A stretch of DNA of 64,000 bases from Vigna angularis (lineage: Eukaryota > Streptophyta > Magnoliopsida > Fabales > Fabaceae): assembly GCF_016808095.1 (NCBI RefSeq), contig NC_068979.1, positions 15,592,501-15,656,500 on the forward strand, read 5' to 3'. Every line of letters begins with the position of its first letter. The first letter of the stretch is position 1. Below, in pieces: positions 29,601 to 44,244 of this stretch. The notes under the pieces are model-generated. The model was given only the letters and a program-made list of their open reading frames with translations, did no database searches and was not told the DNA's origin. The translations under genes were made by a program, and so were the position numbers.

Positions 29601-32600
29601 ACACATGCATACATGCATATGTACATATGCACATGCATGCACAAATTCATACACTTACATGCATAAGTGCACGTATGTATACATGTGCGTACATGCACAT
29701 GGACCCATGCACCCATGCACACATGCATACATCCACACATGCATAAATCTACATTGGCATAAATCCACACATGCCCACATAGACACATGTACCCATGCAT
29801 ACATGCATACATCCACACATGCATAAATCTACATATGTACACATCAACACATGCACACATACACACTCGTACACACGCACACATGCACACACATTTACAT
29901 GCAAATGCAAACGCAAGCGTAGATATGCAAACAAGCATACATTCACACATGCATACATGCATATATGCTTATGGGCATAAATGCATACATGCATACATCC
30001 ATACGTGCATACAGACATATGCACACGCATGCACACATGCATACATACATATGCATATTCATACACATGCTTGCACCATTGCATACATGAACCCACACAT
30101 GCATACATGCATACATGCATAGATGCTCACATGCTTACACGCTTAGATGCATAAATGCATCAATACATACGTACATATGTACATGCATCACATGCATGCA
30201 CACATGCATACATTCAAACATGCACATATGCATAGAATCATACATGCATGGATGCACACATGCAAAAATGCACAAATCCACAAATGCAGACATGTATACG
30301 TGCACACGTGCACACATGCACACATTCACACAAGCACACATGGACAAGAACGCATGCACACGGTCACAGGTACACACGCGTATGTGCACATGCATACGCT
30401 TCTTCATGAACACATTCAAACATCCATACATGCACACATGCATACATACACGCATGCACATTTACACACGGACACATGCACACATGCATACAAGCATACA
30501 TGAACGCACGCACACAAGCATGCATGCACCCATGCATATATGAACACATGTCGCTGTCACACATGCATACATGCACACATGTCACAGGTACACATGCACA
30601 CACACATAAATGCACACACGCACACAGACATACATGCATACATGCACATATGCATAGACACACACATGCATAAATGCACATGCGCACATATGCAAACTCG
30701 CACACACCCATGCACACACGCATACTTACACAATCATACATGCACAACCACACATGCATACATGCACATATGCATACATGCATACATGCAAACCTACATA
30801 GACGCACACATGCATACATGGAAAAATGTACTCATGCACACATGAACACTAGCATACAATACACATGCTTGCACACATGCATACATGAACCCACACATGC
30901 TTTCATGCATACATGCATACATGCACACAAGCATACATGCATGGATGCAGTCATGCACACATGCATACCTACATACGTACATGTACACATGCAATCATAT
31001 GCATGCGCACATGCATACATGCAAACATGCACATATGCATACATTCATACATGCAACAATGAAAACATGCACAAAGGCACCCATGCACACAAGCATACAT
31101 CCATACGTGGATAAATGAACACATGCATAGATGCAGACATGCATACATGCATACGTACATATGCACATGCATACACATACATGCATACGTACACGTATGC
31201 ATACATGTGCGTACCTACACATGCATACATGCACCCATGCACTCATGCACACATGCATACATCCACACATGCATAAATCTACATTGGCATAAATCCACAC
31301 ATGCCCACATAGACACATGCACCCATGCATACATGCATACATCCACACACACATAAATCCACACATGCATACATTAACACATGCACACACGTACAATGCA
31401 CACACAGTTACATGCACATGCAAACGCACACATGCATACAAGCACACATTAACATATGCATACAACAATAGATGCACATATGCACAAATGAACACTGGCA
31501 CCCGTGCACACATGCCCATATGCACAAAGGCCCACATGCACACATTCACACACGTGCACAGGCATTCATGCATGCATGCACACATGTACAGATGCACACA
31601 TGCACCCAAGCATACATGCATACATGCAAACACACATGCATTCATGCAGACACACATGCATACCTCCATCCATGGATATATGAACACATGCATAGATGCA
31701 CACATGCATACATGCATACGTACATATGCAAATGCATGCACAAATGCATACACATGCATACATACATGCACGTATGCATACATGTGCATACATGCACATG
31801 CACACATGTACCCATGCATACATCCACACTTGCATAAATCTACATTGGCATAAATCCACACATGCCCACATGGACACATGCACCCATGCACACACGCATA
31901 AATCCACACATGCCCACATGGACACATGCACCCATGCACACATGCATAAATCCACACAAGCATAAATCTACACATGCATACATCTACACATGCACACATA
32001 CACACTCGCACACACGCACACATGCACACACGCTTACATGCAAATGCAAACGCAAACGTAGAGATGCAAACAAGCACACATGCACACTTGCATACACGCA
32101 CATATGCTTATAGGCATACATGCATACATGCATACATCTATACGTTCATACAGACATATGCACACGCATGCACACATGCATACATACATATGCATATTCA
32201 TTCACATGCTTGTATACATGAACCCACACAAGCTTACATGCATACATGCATAGATGAACACATGTTACATGCATAGATTGATAGATGCAGACATGCATAG
32301 ATGCATACATGAACGAACACATGCATAAAGGCATAGATGCAACTATGCATAGATTCACACATGCATACCTGCTTACAGACATGTGCACATATGAATACAT
32401 TCACACATGCCCATATGCACACCTTCACACATAAATGAATACATGCACACATGTACACATGCACATATGCATACATGCACACTTGCATAAATGCACATAT
32501 GCATACATGCATACATGCATACGTGCATACATGCATACGTCTATACAGACATATGCGCCCATGCATACATACATTTGCATATTCATACCCATGGTTGCAC

Positions 32601-35600
32601 ACATGCATACACGAACCCACAAGTGCATACATGCATAGATGCACAGATGCTCATGCATACATGCATAAATGCAAATATGCATAGATTCACACATGCATAC
32701 CAACATACGTACATATGCACATGCATACATATGCATGCACACATGCAAAAATGCATTTATTGATACATAAATGCACATATTCTTATAGGCATACATGCAT
32801 ACATGCATACATCCATTCGTGCATACAAACATATGCACACGCATGCACACATGCATACATACATATGCATATTCATACACATGCTTGCGTCATTGGATAC
32901 ATGAACCCACACATGCATACATACATAGATACTCACATGCTTACACGCATAGATGCATACATTCAAACATGCAAATATGCATACATTCATACATGCATTA
33001 ATGCACACATGCAAAAATGCACAAATGTAGACAGATATATGTGCACACATGCACACATCCACACATGCGCACATGGACATAAGAACGCATGCACACACTC
33101 ACAGGTACACACGCGTACGTGCACATGCATACGTTTCTTCATGCATATATTCAAACATCCATACATTCACACACGGACACATGCACACATGCATACAAGC
33201 ATACATGAACGCACTCACACAAGCATGCATGCACCCAGGCATACATGCACACATTTTACAGGCACACATGCACACATGCATTCTTATCACAGGTACACAT
33301 GCACACACGCGTAAATGAATACACGCACACAGGCATACCTTCATACATGCACACATGCATAAACGCACACATGCATACATGCACATGCGCATATATGCAT
33401 ACTCACACACACCCATGCACACACACATACTTACACAATCATACATGCACAACCACACAAGCATACATGCACATATGCATACATACATACATGCCAACCT
33501 GCATAGACGCACACATGCATACATGGAAGCATGCACACATGAACACTTGCATACAATACACATGCTTGCATGCTTGCATACTTGCATACATGAACCCACA
33601 CATGCTTTCATATATGCATGCATACATGCACACAAGTATACATGCATAGATGCAGTCATGCACACATGCATACCTACGCACGTACATATACACATGCAAT
33701 CATATGCATGCGCACATGCATACATGCAAACATACACATATGCAAAGATTCATACATGCAACAATGAACATATGTACATATGCACACATGCACCCATGCA
33801 CACATGCATACATGCACATACGCATAAATCCACACATGCATACATGAACACATGCACACACGTATAATGCACACACGCTTACTTACACATGCAAACGCAC
33901 ATATGCATACAAGCACACATTCACACATGCATAAAACCATACTTGCATATATAAATACATGCATACATACATACATACATACATACATATGCATATTAAT
34001 ACACACGCTGGCACACATGCGTACATGAACCAACACATGCTTACATGTATACATACATAGATGCACACATGCTAGTCCACATAGATGCATAGATGTACAC
34101 ATGCATAACTGCATACGTACATATGTAACTGCATACACATGCATACATGCAAACATGCAGATATGCATACATTCATAGATGCAACCACACATGCATACAT
34201 GCATACATGCATACATGCATACATGCATACATGCAGACACACATGCATACATCCATACATGGATAATGAACACATGCGTAGATGCACACATGCATACATG
34301 CATACGTACATATGCAAATACATGCACAAATGCATACACATCCATGCATACATGCACATGCACACATCCACTCATGCATATCCACACGCACACACGCTTA
34401 CATGCATATGCAAACGCACACATGCATACAAGCCCACATGCACACATAAATACATGAAAACATGCGCATATTCATAAATGCATACGTGCATACAAAGGCC
34501 CACATGCATAAATTAACACACGTACACAAGCATGCATGCATGCACACATGCATAGATGTACACATCCATACATGCATAGATGCCCACATGTACACATGCA
34601 CACATGCACCCAAGCATACATGCACACATGCAAACACACTTGCATACATGCATACATGCATACATGCAGACACACATGCATACATCTATACATGGATATA
34701 TGAACACATGCATACATGCATAGATGCACACATGCATACATGCATACATGCACACATGCACACACGCTTACATGCACCTAAAAACGCAAACGCAGAGATG
34801 CAAACAAGCACACATGCACACATGCATACATGCACATACGCTTATAGGCATACATGCATACATGCATACATCCATATGTGCATACAGACATATGCACACG
34901 CATGCACACATGCATACATACATATGCAGAGTTATACACATGCTTGCACCATTGCATACATGAACCCATACATGCATACATGCATAGATGCTCACATGCT
35001 TGCACGCATAGATGCACAAATGCATAAGTACATAAGTACATATGCACATGCTTCCACATGCAGGCACACATGCATACATTCAAACATGCACATATGCATA
35101 CATTTATTCATGCATTGATGCACACATGTAAAAATGCACAAATGCACAAATGCAGACATGTATACATGCACACGTCCACACGTGCACACATGCACACATG
35201 GACATAAGAACGCATGCACACGCTCACAGGTACACACGCGTACGTGCACATGCATACGCTTCTTCATGCACACATGCATAGATGCACACATGCACACATA
35301 TGCACACTCCTACACACCCATGCACACACGCATACTTACACAATCATACATGCACAACCACACATGCATAACCACACATGCATACAGGCAATTATGCAAA
35401 CCTGCATAGACGCACACATGCATACTTGGAAACATGTACACATGCACACATGAACACTTGCATACAATACACCTGCTTGCACACATGCATACATGAACCT
35501 AAACATGTTTTCATGCATACATGCATACATGCACACAAGCATACATGCGTTGATGCAGCCATGCACACATGCATACCTACTTACGTACATATACACATTC

Positions 35601-38600
35601 AATCATATGCATGCGCACATGCATACATGCACATATGCATACATTCATACATGCAACAATGCACACATGCACACAGGCACCCGTGCACACATGCATACAT
35701 GCACACATTCATAAATCCACACATGCATACATGAACACATGCACACACGTTCAATGCACACACGCTTACATGCACATGCAAACGCACACATGCATACAAC
35801 CACACATTAACACATGCATACAACAATACATGCACATATAAATACATGCGTACATGTATACATACATATGCATATTAATACACACACTGTCACACATGCA
35901 TACATGAACCCACACATGCTTACATGAAGACAGACATAGATGCACACATGGTAGTACACATAGATGCATAGATATACACATGCATAACTGCATACATACA
36001 TATGCACATGCATACACATGCATGCGCAAACGCACACATGCAAACATGAAGATATGCATACATTCATACATGTACCCATACATACATGAACACATATACA
36101 AATGCACAAATACAAAGATGTATACGTGCGCACATGTACACATCCACACATGCACACATGGGCACATGAACACATGCACACACGATCACAACTACACACG
36201 CCTACGTGCACATGCATAGGTTTATTCATGCACACATTCGAACATGCATACATATGCACAAATTCCCACATGCAAACACGCACAAATGAAAACCTGCACC
36301 GTGCACACATGACCATATGCACAAATGCCCACATGTACACATGCACACATGCACCCAAGTACACACGCACACATGGATACATGCATATGCAACCATACAT
36401 GCATACAAGCACACATGCATACACGCAAACACACATGCAGACATGGATAGATTAAGACATGCATAGATCCATACATGCATACATGCATACATGCATAGAT
36501 GCACACATGCATACATGCATACACATGCATACGTTTATTCATGCACACTTTCAAAAATGCGCACACATGCATATATGCACAAATGCCCATATGCACAAAT
36601 GCCCACATGCACACATGCACCCAAGCATACATGCATACATGCAAACACACATGCATACATGCATACATGCTTAAATGCACACATGCATACAAGCATACGT
36701 ACATATGCGAATCCATGCACAAATGCATACACATGCATGCATACATGCACATGTGCATACATGGACATGCACACATGCACCCATGCACACATGCATACAT
36801 CCACACATGCATAAATCTACATTGGCATAAATCGACACATGCCCACATGGACACACGCACCCATGCACACATGCATACATGCTTAAATGCACACATACAT
36901 ACATCCACACACACATAAATCTACACATGCATACATCTACACATGCACACATACACACTCGTACACACGCACACATGCAAACACGCTTACATGCAAATGC
37001 AGACGCAAACGCAGAGATTCAAACAAGAACACATGCACACATGCATACATGCACATATGCTTATAAGCATACATGCATATATCCATACGTCCATACAGAC
37101 ATATGTACACGCATGCACACATGCATACATACATATGCATCCTCATACACATGCTTGCACCATTGCATACATTAACCCACACATGCATACATGCATAGAT
37201 GCTCACATGGTTACACGCATAGTTGCACAAATGCATAAGAACATACGTACATATGCACATGCATCCACATGCATGCACACATGCATACCTTCAAACATGC
37301 ACATATGCATACATTAATACATGCAATAATGCACAGATGCAAAAATGCACAAATGCACAAATGCACACATGTATATGTGCACACATGCACACATGGGCAT
37401 AAGAACGCATGCACACGCTCATAGGTGCACATGCATACGTTTCTTCTTGCATACATTCAAACATCCATACATGCACACACGGACACATGCACATATGCAT
37501 ACAAGCATACAAGCATACATGAACGCACGCACACAAGCATGCATGCACTCATGCATAAATGCACACGTGTCACAGTCACACATGCGTACATGCACACATG
37601 TCACAGGTACACATGCACACACGCATAAATGAACACACGCACAGAAACATGCATGCACATGTGCATAGACGCACACATGCATACATGCACATGTGCACAT
37701 ATGCGTACTCACACACACCCATGCACACACGCATACTTACACAATCATACATGCAAAACACACGCATAGATGCATACATGCATAGATGCACACATGCATA
37801 TATGCATACGTACATATGCAAATGCATGGACAAATTCATACGCATGCATGCATACATGCACGTATGCATACATGTGCATACATGCACATGCACACATGCA
37901 CCCATGTACATATGCATACATCCACACATGCATAAATCTACATTGGCATAAATCTACACATGCCCACATAGACACATGCACCCATGCACACATGCAAACA
38001 AGCACACATGCACACATGCATACATGCACATATGCTTATAGGCATACATGCATACATGCATACATCCATAGGTGGATACAGACATATGCACATGCATGTG
38101 CACATGCATACATACACATACATATTCATACACATGCTTGCACACATGCATACATCCACACATGGATAGATGAATACATGCATAGATGCATACATGCATA
38201 GATGCACACATGCATAGATGCACACATTCATAGATGCATACACATGCATACGTTTATTCGTGCACACATTAAAAAATGTGCACACATGCATACATCAACA
38301 CATGAAAAACATGCACAAATGCCCACATGCACACACGTACACAAGCATTCAAGCATACATGCACACATGCATACATGCATAGATGCACACATGTACACAT
38401 GCACACATGCACCCAAGCATACATGCATACATGCAAACACACATGCGTACATGCATACATGCAGACACACATGCATACATCCATCCATGGATATATGAAC
38501 ACATGCATAATAGGTGAACACATGCATACATGCATACGTACATATGCAAATGCATGCACAAATGCATACACATGCATGCATACATGCACGTGTGCATACA

Positions 38601-41600
38601 TGTGCATACATGCACATGCACCCATGCACACATCCATACATCCACACATGCATAAATCTACAATGGCATAAATCCTCACATGCCCACATGGACACATGCA
38701 CCCATGCACACACGCATACATTCATACACGCATAAATCTACACATGCATACATCTACACATGCACACATACACATTCGCACACATACACATATGCACACA
38801 CGCTTACATGCAAATGCAAATGCAAATGTAGAGGTGCAAACAAGCACGCATGCACACATGCATAAATGCGCATGTGCTTATAGGGATACATGCATACATG
38901 CACACACACATAAATCCACACATGCATACATGAACACATGCACACACGTACAATACACACACGCTTACTTGCACATGCAAACGCACACATGCATACAAGC
39001 ACACATTCACACATGCATACAACCATACATGCACATATATATACATGCGTACATGCATACATAAATATGCATATTAATACACACGCTGGCACACATGCAT
39101 ACATGAACCCACACATGCTTACATGTACACATACATAGATGCACACATGCTAGTCCACATAGATGCATAGATGTGCACATGCATAACTACATATGTATAT
39201 ATGCACATGTATACACACGCATGCGCACATGCATACATGCAAACATGCTGATATGCATACATTCATACATGCAAGCATACACACATGAACACATGCACAA
39301 ATGCACTAATACAAAGATGTATACGTGCACACATGTACACATCCACACATGCACACATGTACACATCCACACATGCACACATGGTCACATGAACACATGC
39401 ATACACGCTCACATGTACACATGCATACATGCACACGCATACGTTTATTCATGCACACATTCAAACATTCGTACACACGCATACATAAACACATGCAAAC
39501 ATGCACAAATGAACACTTGCACCCGTGCACACATGGCTATATGCACAAATGCCCACATGCATACATACATATGCATATTCATACACATACATACATATGC
39601 ATATTCATACACATGGCAATATGCACAAATGCCCACATGCATACATATTCAAACATGCACATATGCATACATTCATACATGCATTGATGCACACATGCAA
39701 AAATGCACAAATGCACAAATGTAGACATGTATACGTGCACACGTGCACATATGCACACATCCACACATGCACACATGGACATAAGAACGCATGCACACGC
39801 TCACAGGTACACACGCGTATGTGCACATGCATACGCTTCTTCGTGCACACATTCAAACATCCATACATGCACACATGCATACATATACGCATGCACATTT
39901 GCATACATGTACACACGGACACATGCACACATGCATACAAGCATACGTGAATGTACGCACACAAGCATGCATGCACCCATGCATACATGAAAATATGTCA
40001 AAGGTACAAATTCACACATGCATAAATGAACACACGCACACAGACATACATGCATACATGCACACATGCATACACGCACACATGCATACACGCACACATG
40101 CATACATGCACGTGCGCATATATGCACACTCACGCAAACCCATGCACACACACATACTTACACAATCATACATGCACAACCACACATGCATACATGCACA
40201 TACGCATACATGCATACATGCAAACCTACATAGACGCACACACACATGCATGGAAACATGTACACATGCACACATGAACAATTGCATACAATACACATGC
40301 TTGCACACATGCATACATGAACCCACACATGCTTTCAAGCATACATGCATACATGCACACAAGCATGCATGCATAGAGGCAGTCATGCACACATGCATAC
40401 CTACACACGTACATATACACATGCAATCATATGCATGCGCACATGCATACATGCAACCATGCACATATGCATACATTCATACATGTAACAATGAAGGCAT
40501 GCACACAGGCACCCATGCACACACGCATACATGCACACACGCATAAATACACACATGCATACATGAACACATGCACACACATACAATGCACACACGCTTA
40601 CATGCACATGCAAATGCACACATGCATACAACATGCATACATCAACCCACACATGGTTACATGTATAAATACATAGATGCACACATGCTAGTACACATAG
40701 ATGCATAGATGTACACATGCATGCGCACATGCATACACATAGATGCATAGATGTACACATGCATGCGCACATGCATACACATGCACGCGCACATGCATAC
40801 ACATGCACGCGCACATGCATACACATGCACGCGCACATGCATACACATGCACGCGCACATGCATACACATGCACGCGCACATGCATACACATGCACGCGC
40901 ACATGCATACACATGCACGCGCACATGCATACACATGCACGCGCACATGCATACACATGCACGCGCACATGCATACACATGCACGCGCACATGCATACAC
41001 ATGCACGCGCACATGCATACACATGCACGCGCACATGCATACACATGCACGCGCACATGCATACACATGCACGCGCACATGCATACACATGCACGCGCAC
41101 ATGCATATATCCATACATTCATACATGTACCCATACATACATGAACACATGCACCAATGCACAAGTACAAAGATGTATACGTGCATACAGGTACACATCC
41201 ACACATGCACAAATGGACGCATGAACACATGCACACACGCTCACATCTACACACGCATACGTGCACATGCATACGTTACTCCATGCACACATTCAAACCT
41301 GCGCACACATGCATATATAAACACATGCAAACATGCACAAATGAACACTTGCATCTGTCCACACATGGGCATATGCACAAATGCCCACATGCACACATCC
41401 ACACAGGTACACAAGCATACATGCATACATGCATAGATGCACACATGTACACCTGCACACATGCACCCAAGCATACATGCATAGATGGATACATGCATCC
41501 ACACATGCATACATGCATACATGCAAACACACATGCATACATCCATACAAGGATAGATGAACACATGCATAGATGCATACATGCATAGATGCACACATGC

Positions 41601-43180
41601 ATACATGCATACACATGCATGCATACATGCATACACATGCATGCATACATACATACACATGCATGCATACATGCATGTATGCATACAGGCACAATAGCAT
41701 ACATGCATAGATTCACACATGCATACATGCACGTATGCATACATGCACATGCACACACACACCCATGCACATATGCATACATGAAAACCTCTATAGATGC
41801 ACACATAGATGCACGACCGCACATGCATACGTGCATACATGCACATATGCATACATGCAAACCTCTATAGATGCACACATGCATACATGGGAACATGTAC
41901 ACATACACAAATGAACAATTGTAAATAATACACATGCTTTCACACATGCATACATGAACCAACACTTGCTTACATGCACACAAGCTTGCATGCATAGATG
42001 TAGTCATGCATAAATGCACACATGCATAGATGCACACATGCATACCTACATACGTACATATGCACAAGCAATCATATGCATGCACACATGCATACATGCA
42101 AACATGCACATATGCATACATTCATACATGCAACAATGCACACATGCACACATGAACACATGCACACACGCACCCATGCACACATGCATACATACATATG
42201 CATATTAATACACATGCTTGCACACATGCATTTATGAACTCACACATGCATACATGCATATATGCACACATGCTAACACGCATAGATGCATGAATCTACA
42301 CATGCATAATTGCATACGTACATATGCACATGCATACATGCAAACATGCAGATATGCATACATTCATACATGCATCCATGCATACATGGACACATGCACA
42401 AATGCACAAATGCAAAGATGTATACATGCACACATGCACACATGTACACATCCACACATGCACACATGGACACATGAACATTTGAACACATGCACACACT
42501 CTCACATGTACACACGCATACGTGCACATGCATACGTTTATTCAGGCAGACATTCAAATATGTGCACACATGCAGCCATTCAAATATGCGCACACATGCA
42601 TACATAAACACATGAAAAACATGCACAATTGAATACTTGCACCCGTGGACACATTCACAAAAATTCCCACATGCACACATTTGCACACGTACATAGGCAT
42701 TCATGCATGCATGCACACATGCATCCATGCATAGATGCACACATGTACACATGCAGACATGCACCCACGCATACATGCTTACATGCAAACATACATGCAT
42801 ACATGCATACATGCATACATGCAGACACACATGCATACATGCATACGTACATATGTAAATGCATACACATGCATGCAGAAATGCACGTATGCATTCATGT
42901 GCACACAGACATGCATACATGCATACATGCAGACACACATACATGCAAACAGACATGCATACATGCATACATGCAGACACATATGCATACATCCATACAT
43001 GGATAGATGAACACATGCATAGATGCACACATGCATACATGTATACATGCACAAATGCGTACACATGGATGCATACATACATGTGCATACATGCACATGC
43101 ACACATCCACTCATGCATCTGCACACGGACACACGCTTACATGCATATGCAAACGCACACATGCATACATGTAAACATGT
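17648..43180. repeat. Octamer satellite block D with higher-order repeats
   Basis: The longest block, about 25.5 kb of ACATGCAY-derived satellite with no transposon inside. Marker words recur in a similar order. The word GCAGAGATGCAAACAAGCAC or its GTAGAG variant lies near 20360, 22815, 27888, 29917, 32058, 34793, 37010 and 38826, with intervals of 1.8-2.7 kb or twice that. The word ATAAGAACGCATGCACACGC or a variant lies near 20697, 25889, 30350, 33079, 35206, 37398 and 39780. This indicates higher-order units built from the octamer. No gene, RNA gene or stop-rich interruption was seen. Confidence 0.94.
40769..41107. repeat. Homogeneous 22-bp tandem array (15 copies)
   Basis: Fifteen consecutive identical copies of a 22-bp unit made of ACATGCATAC, ACATGCAC and GCGC, ending with a 9-bp partial copy. 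It lies inside satellite that is otherwise degenerate. The unit is perfectly alternating purine-pyrimidine and adds CpG-containing CGCGC steps that are rare elsewhere in the satellite. Absence of variation between copies indicates recent amplification or gene conversion. An assembly artefact is possible. Confidence 0.95.
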
Positions 43181-43396
43181 TGATAACGGTTTAAAAACCG
43201 TTATTTTTATGCTTAAAATTGATACCAAAAGCAACCTTTAAGACTTAGAAACTAGCTTGAACTCATATTTTTGCTTTAGTTTTGTGAATAAGAGAGTTGA
43301 AAGTGAATTTAATGGTTTTGTGCAAGATTCCCTTGATTTTGTAGGTTAATTGAATAATTTGAAAGAAGAATTGAAGTACCGAATGATTGGAGTGTT

Positions 43397-43520
43397 GAAA
43401 AGTCAACCAAAAAACAGAAAAGTCAACCAGTCAACCAGAAAAGTCAACCAATCAACCAGAAAAGTCAAACAGTCAACAAGAAAAGTCAACCAGTCCACTA
43501 GAATGCTGAAAAATCAACCA
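43397..43520 (+). repeat. Tandem AGTCAACC tract (W-box-like) in LTR U3
   Basis: Degenerate units of about 20-22 bp of the type AAAAGTCAACCAGTCAACCA. Each carries AGTCAA, the complement of the WRKY-factor core TTGACT. The tract lies about 230-350 bp upstream of the TATA-like CTATTTAAGG and is absent from both solo LTRs, so it marks a separate subfamily. Regulatory function is inference only. Confidence 0.7.
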
Positions 43521-43546
43521 GAACGCAGAAAAAATGTGACTGAGTG

Positions 43547-43672
43547 GCGCTGAGCGGTAAAATACCGTTGAGCAGCACTTTTCGGGTGCCAAAATCACCG
43601 CTGAGGGGCAAAAACAGCAGCTGGGGGCAAAATGGATCATGCGGTATTACCGCTCAGCGGTAAAATACTGCT
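43547..43672. repeat. CCGCTCAGCGG-type palindrome cluster in the 5' LTR
   Basis: Diverged copies such as GCGCTGAGCGG, CCGTTGAGCAG, CCGCTGAGGGG, CCGCTCAGCGG and CTGCTAAGCGC lie just upstream of the TATA-like box. The position matches the cluster in both solo LTRs. More arms are decayed here than in the solo copies. Confidence 0.8.
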
Positions 43673-44244
43673 AAGCGCCATTCTAAGTGGGCTTGGACCG
43701 GTTTTCTTTTGTTTTTATGGGCTTGGACTTGTCTTATGTTATTTTTATGCCCTATTTAAGGACTTGCACGTCCTAGGGTTTGTATCTTTGGCTGGGACGA
43801 AGCAAACACTCTCTTTTCCACCCCTTTGAAGGAAGATCTTGGCTGCTCAGGCTACCTCTCTACCTTTCTAGGGTTTTATCTTTCATTCTTTCATTATTGT
43901 TCATCTAGATTCACCATGAATATGGTGAACTAAACCTTGTATTGTTATTGGGGGATCAATGTAATCTTGTGAAACTCTCATATATGGAATTTGTGTTTAA
44001 AAATCTTATTTGAGATACATGCTTTCTTTCATCATTAGTTAAGGTTTTTCCTCTTTGCTCAAAGCATGCATTGTTTAACGCATTCATTGTCATGATTATT
44101 GATTTTGTCGATATGGGAACGTACGGGGAAGTCTAGATCCGGGGAATTTCTCCCAATAGCATATTGGTTGCCTTTATGCTCCTGCACTTCAGAACTAATT
44201 ACTAGGAATGCTAGGAATTGTATGAACTCGTAATTAAGGATAGG

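Larger units (their letters stand above)
43181..44244 (+). mobile_element. 5' LTR, family 1, left part
   Basis: Starts TGATAACGGTTTAAAAACCG directly after satellite (flank CATGT). It is the inverted counterpart of the right ends of the two solo LTRs. It carries a tandem AGTCAACC tract (43397-43520), several CCGCTCAGCGG-like palindromes (43547-43672) and a TATA-like CTATTTAAGG at 43752-43761. The segment after 43780 closely matches the solo LTRs in reverse. It is interrupted at 44245 and continues at 47135. Confidence 0.9.

Noticed and set aside
40769..41107. CRISPR-like array
   Set aside because: Units are directly adjacent 22-mers with no unique spacers, and the genome is a plant.
1..43180. 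Hundreds of open frames coding His/Cys/Met/Thr/Tyr/Ala-rich proteins on both strands
   Set aside because: The octamer ACATGCAY has no stop in any frame of either strand and repeats in phase every 24 bp, giving MHTCIHAY or MHVCMYAC octapeptides. The frames overlap each other on both strands and carry no domain, so they are by-products of the satellite.
43350..43553. Repetitive Lys/Asn/Gln/Ser/Thr protein
   Set aside because: The frame is the translated AGTCAACC tandem tract of the LTR U3 region.
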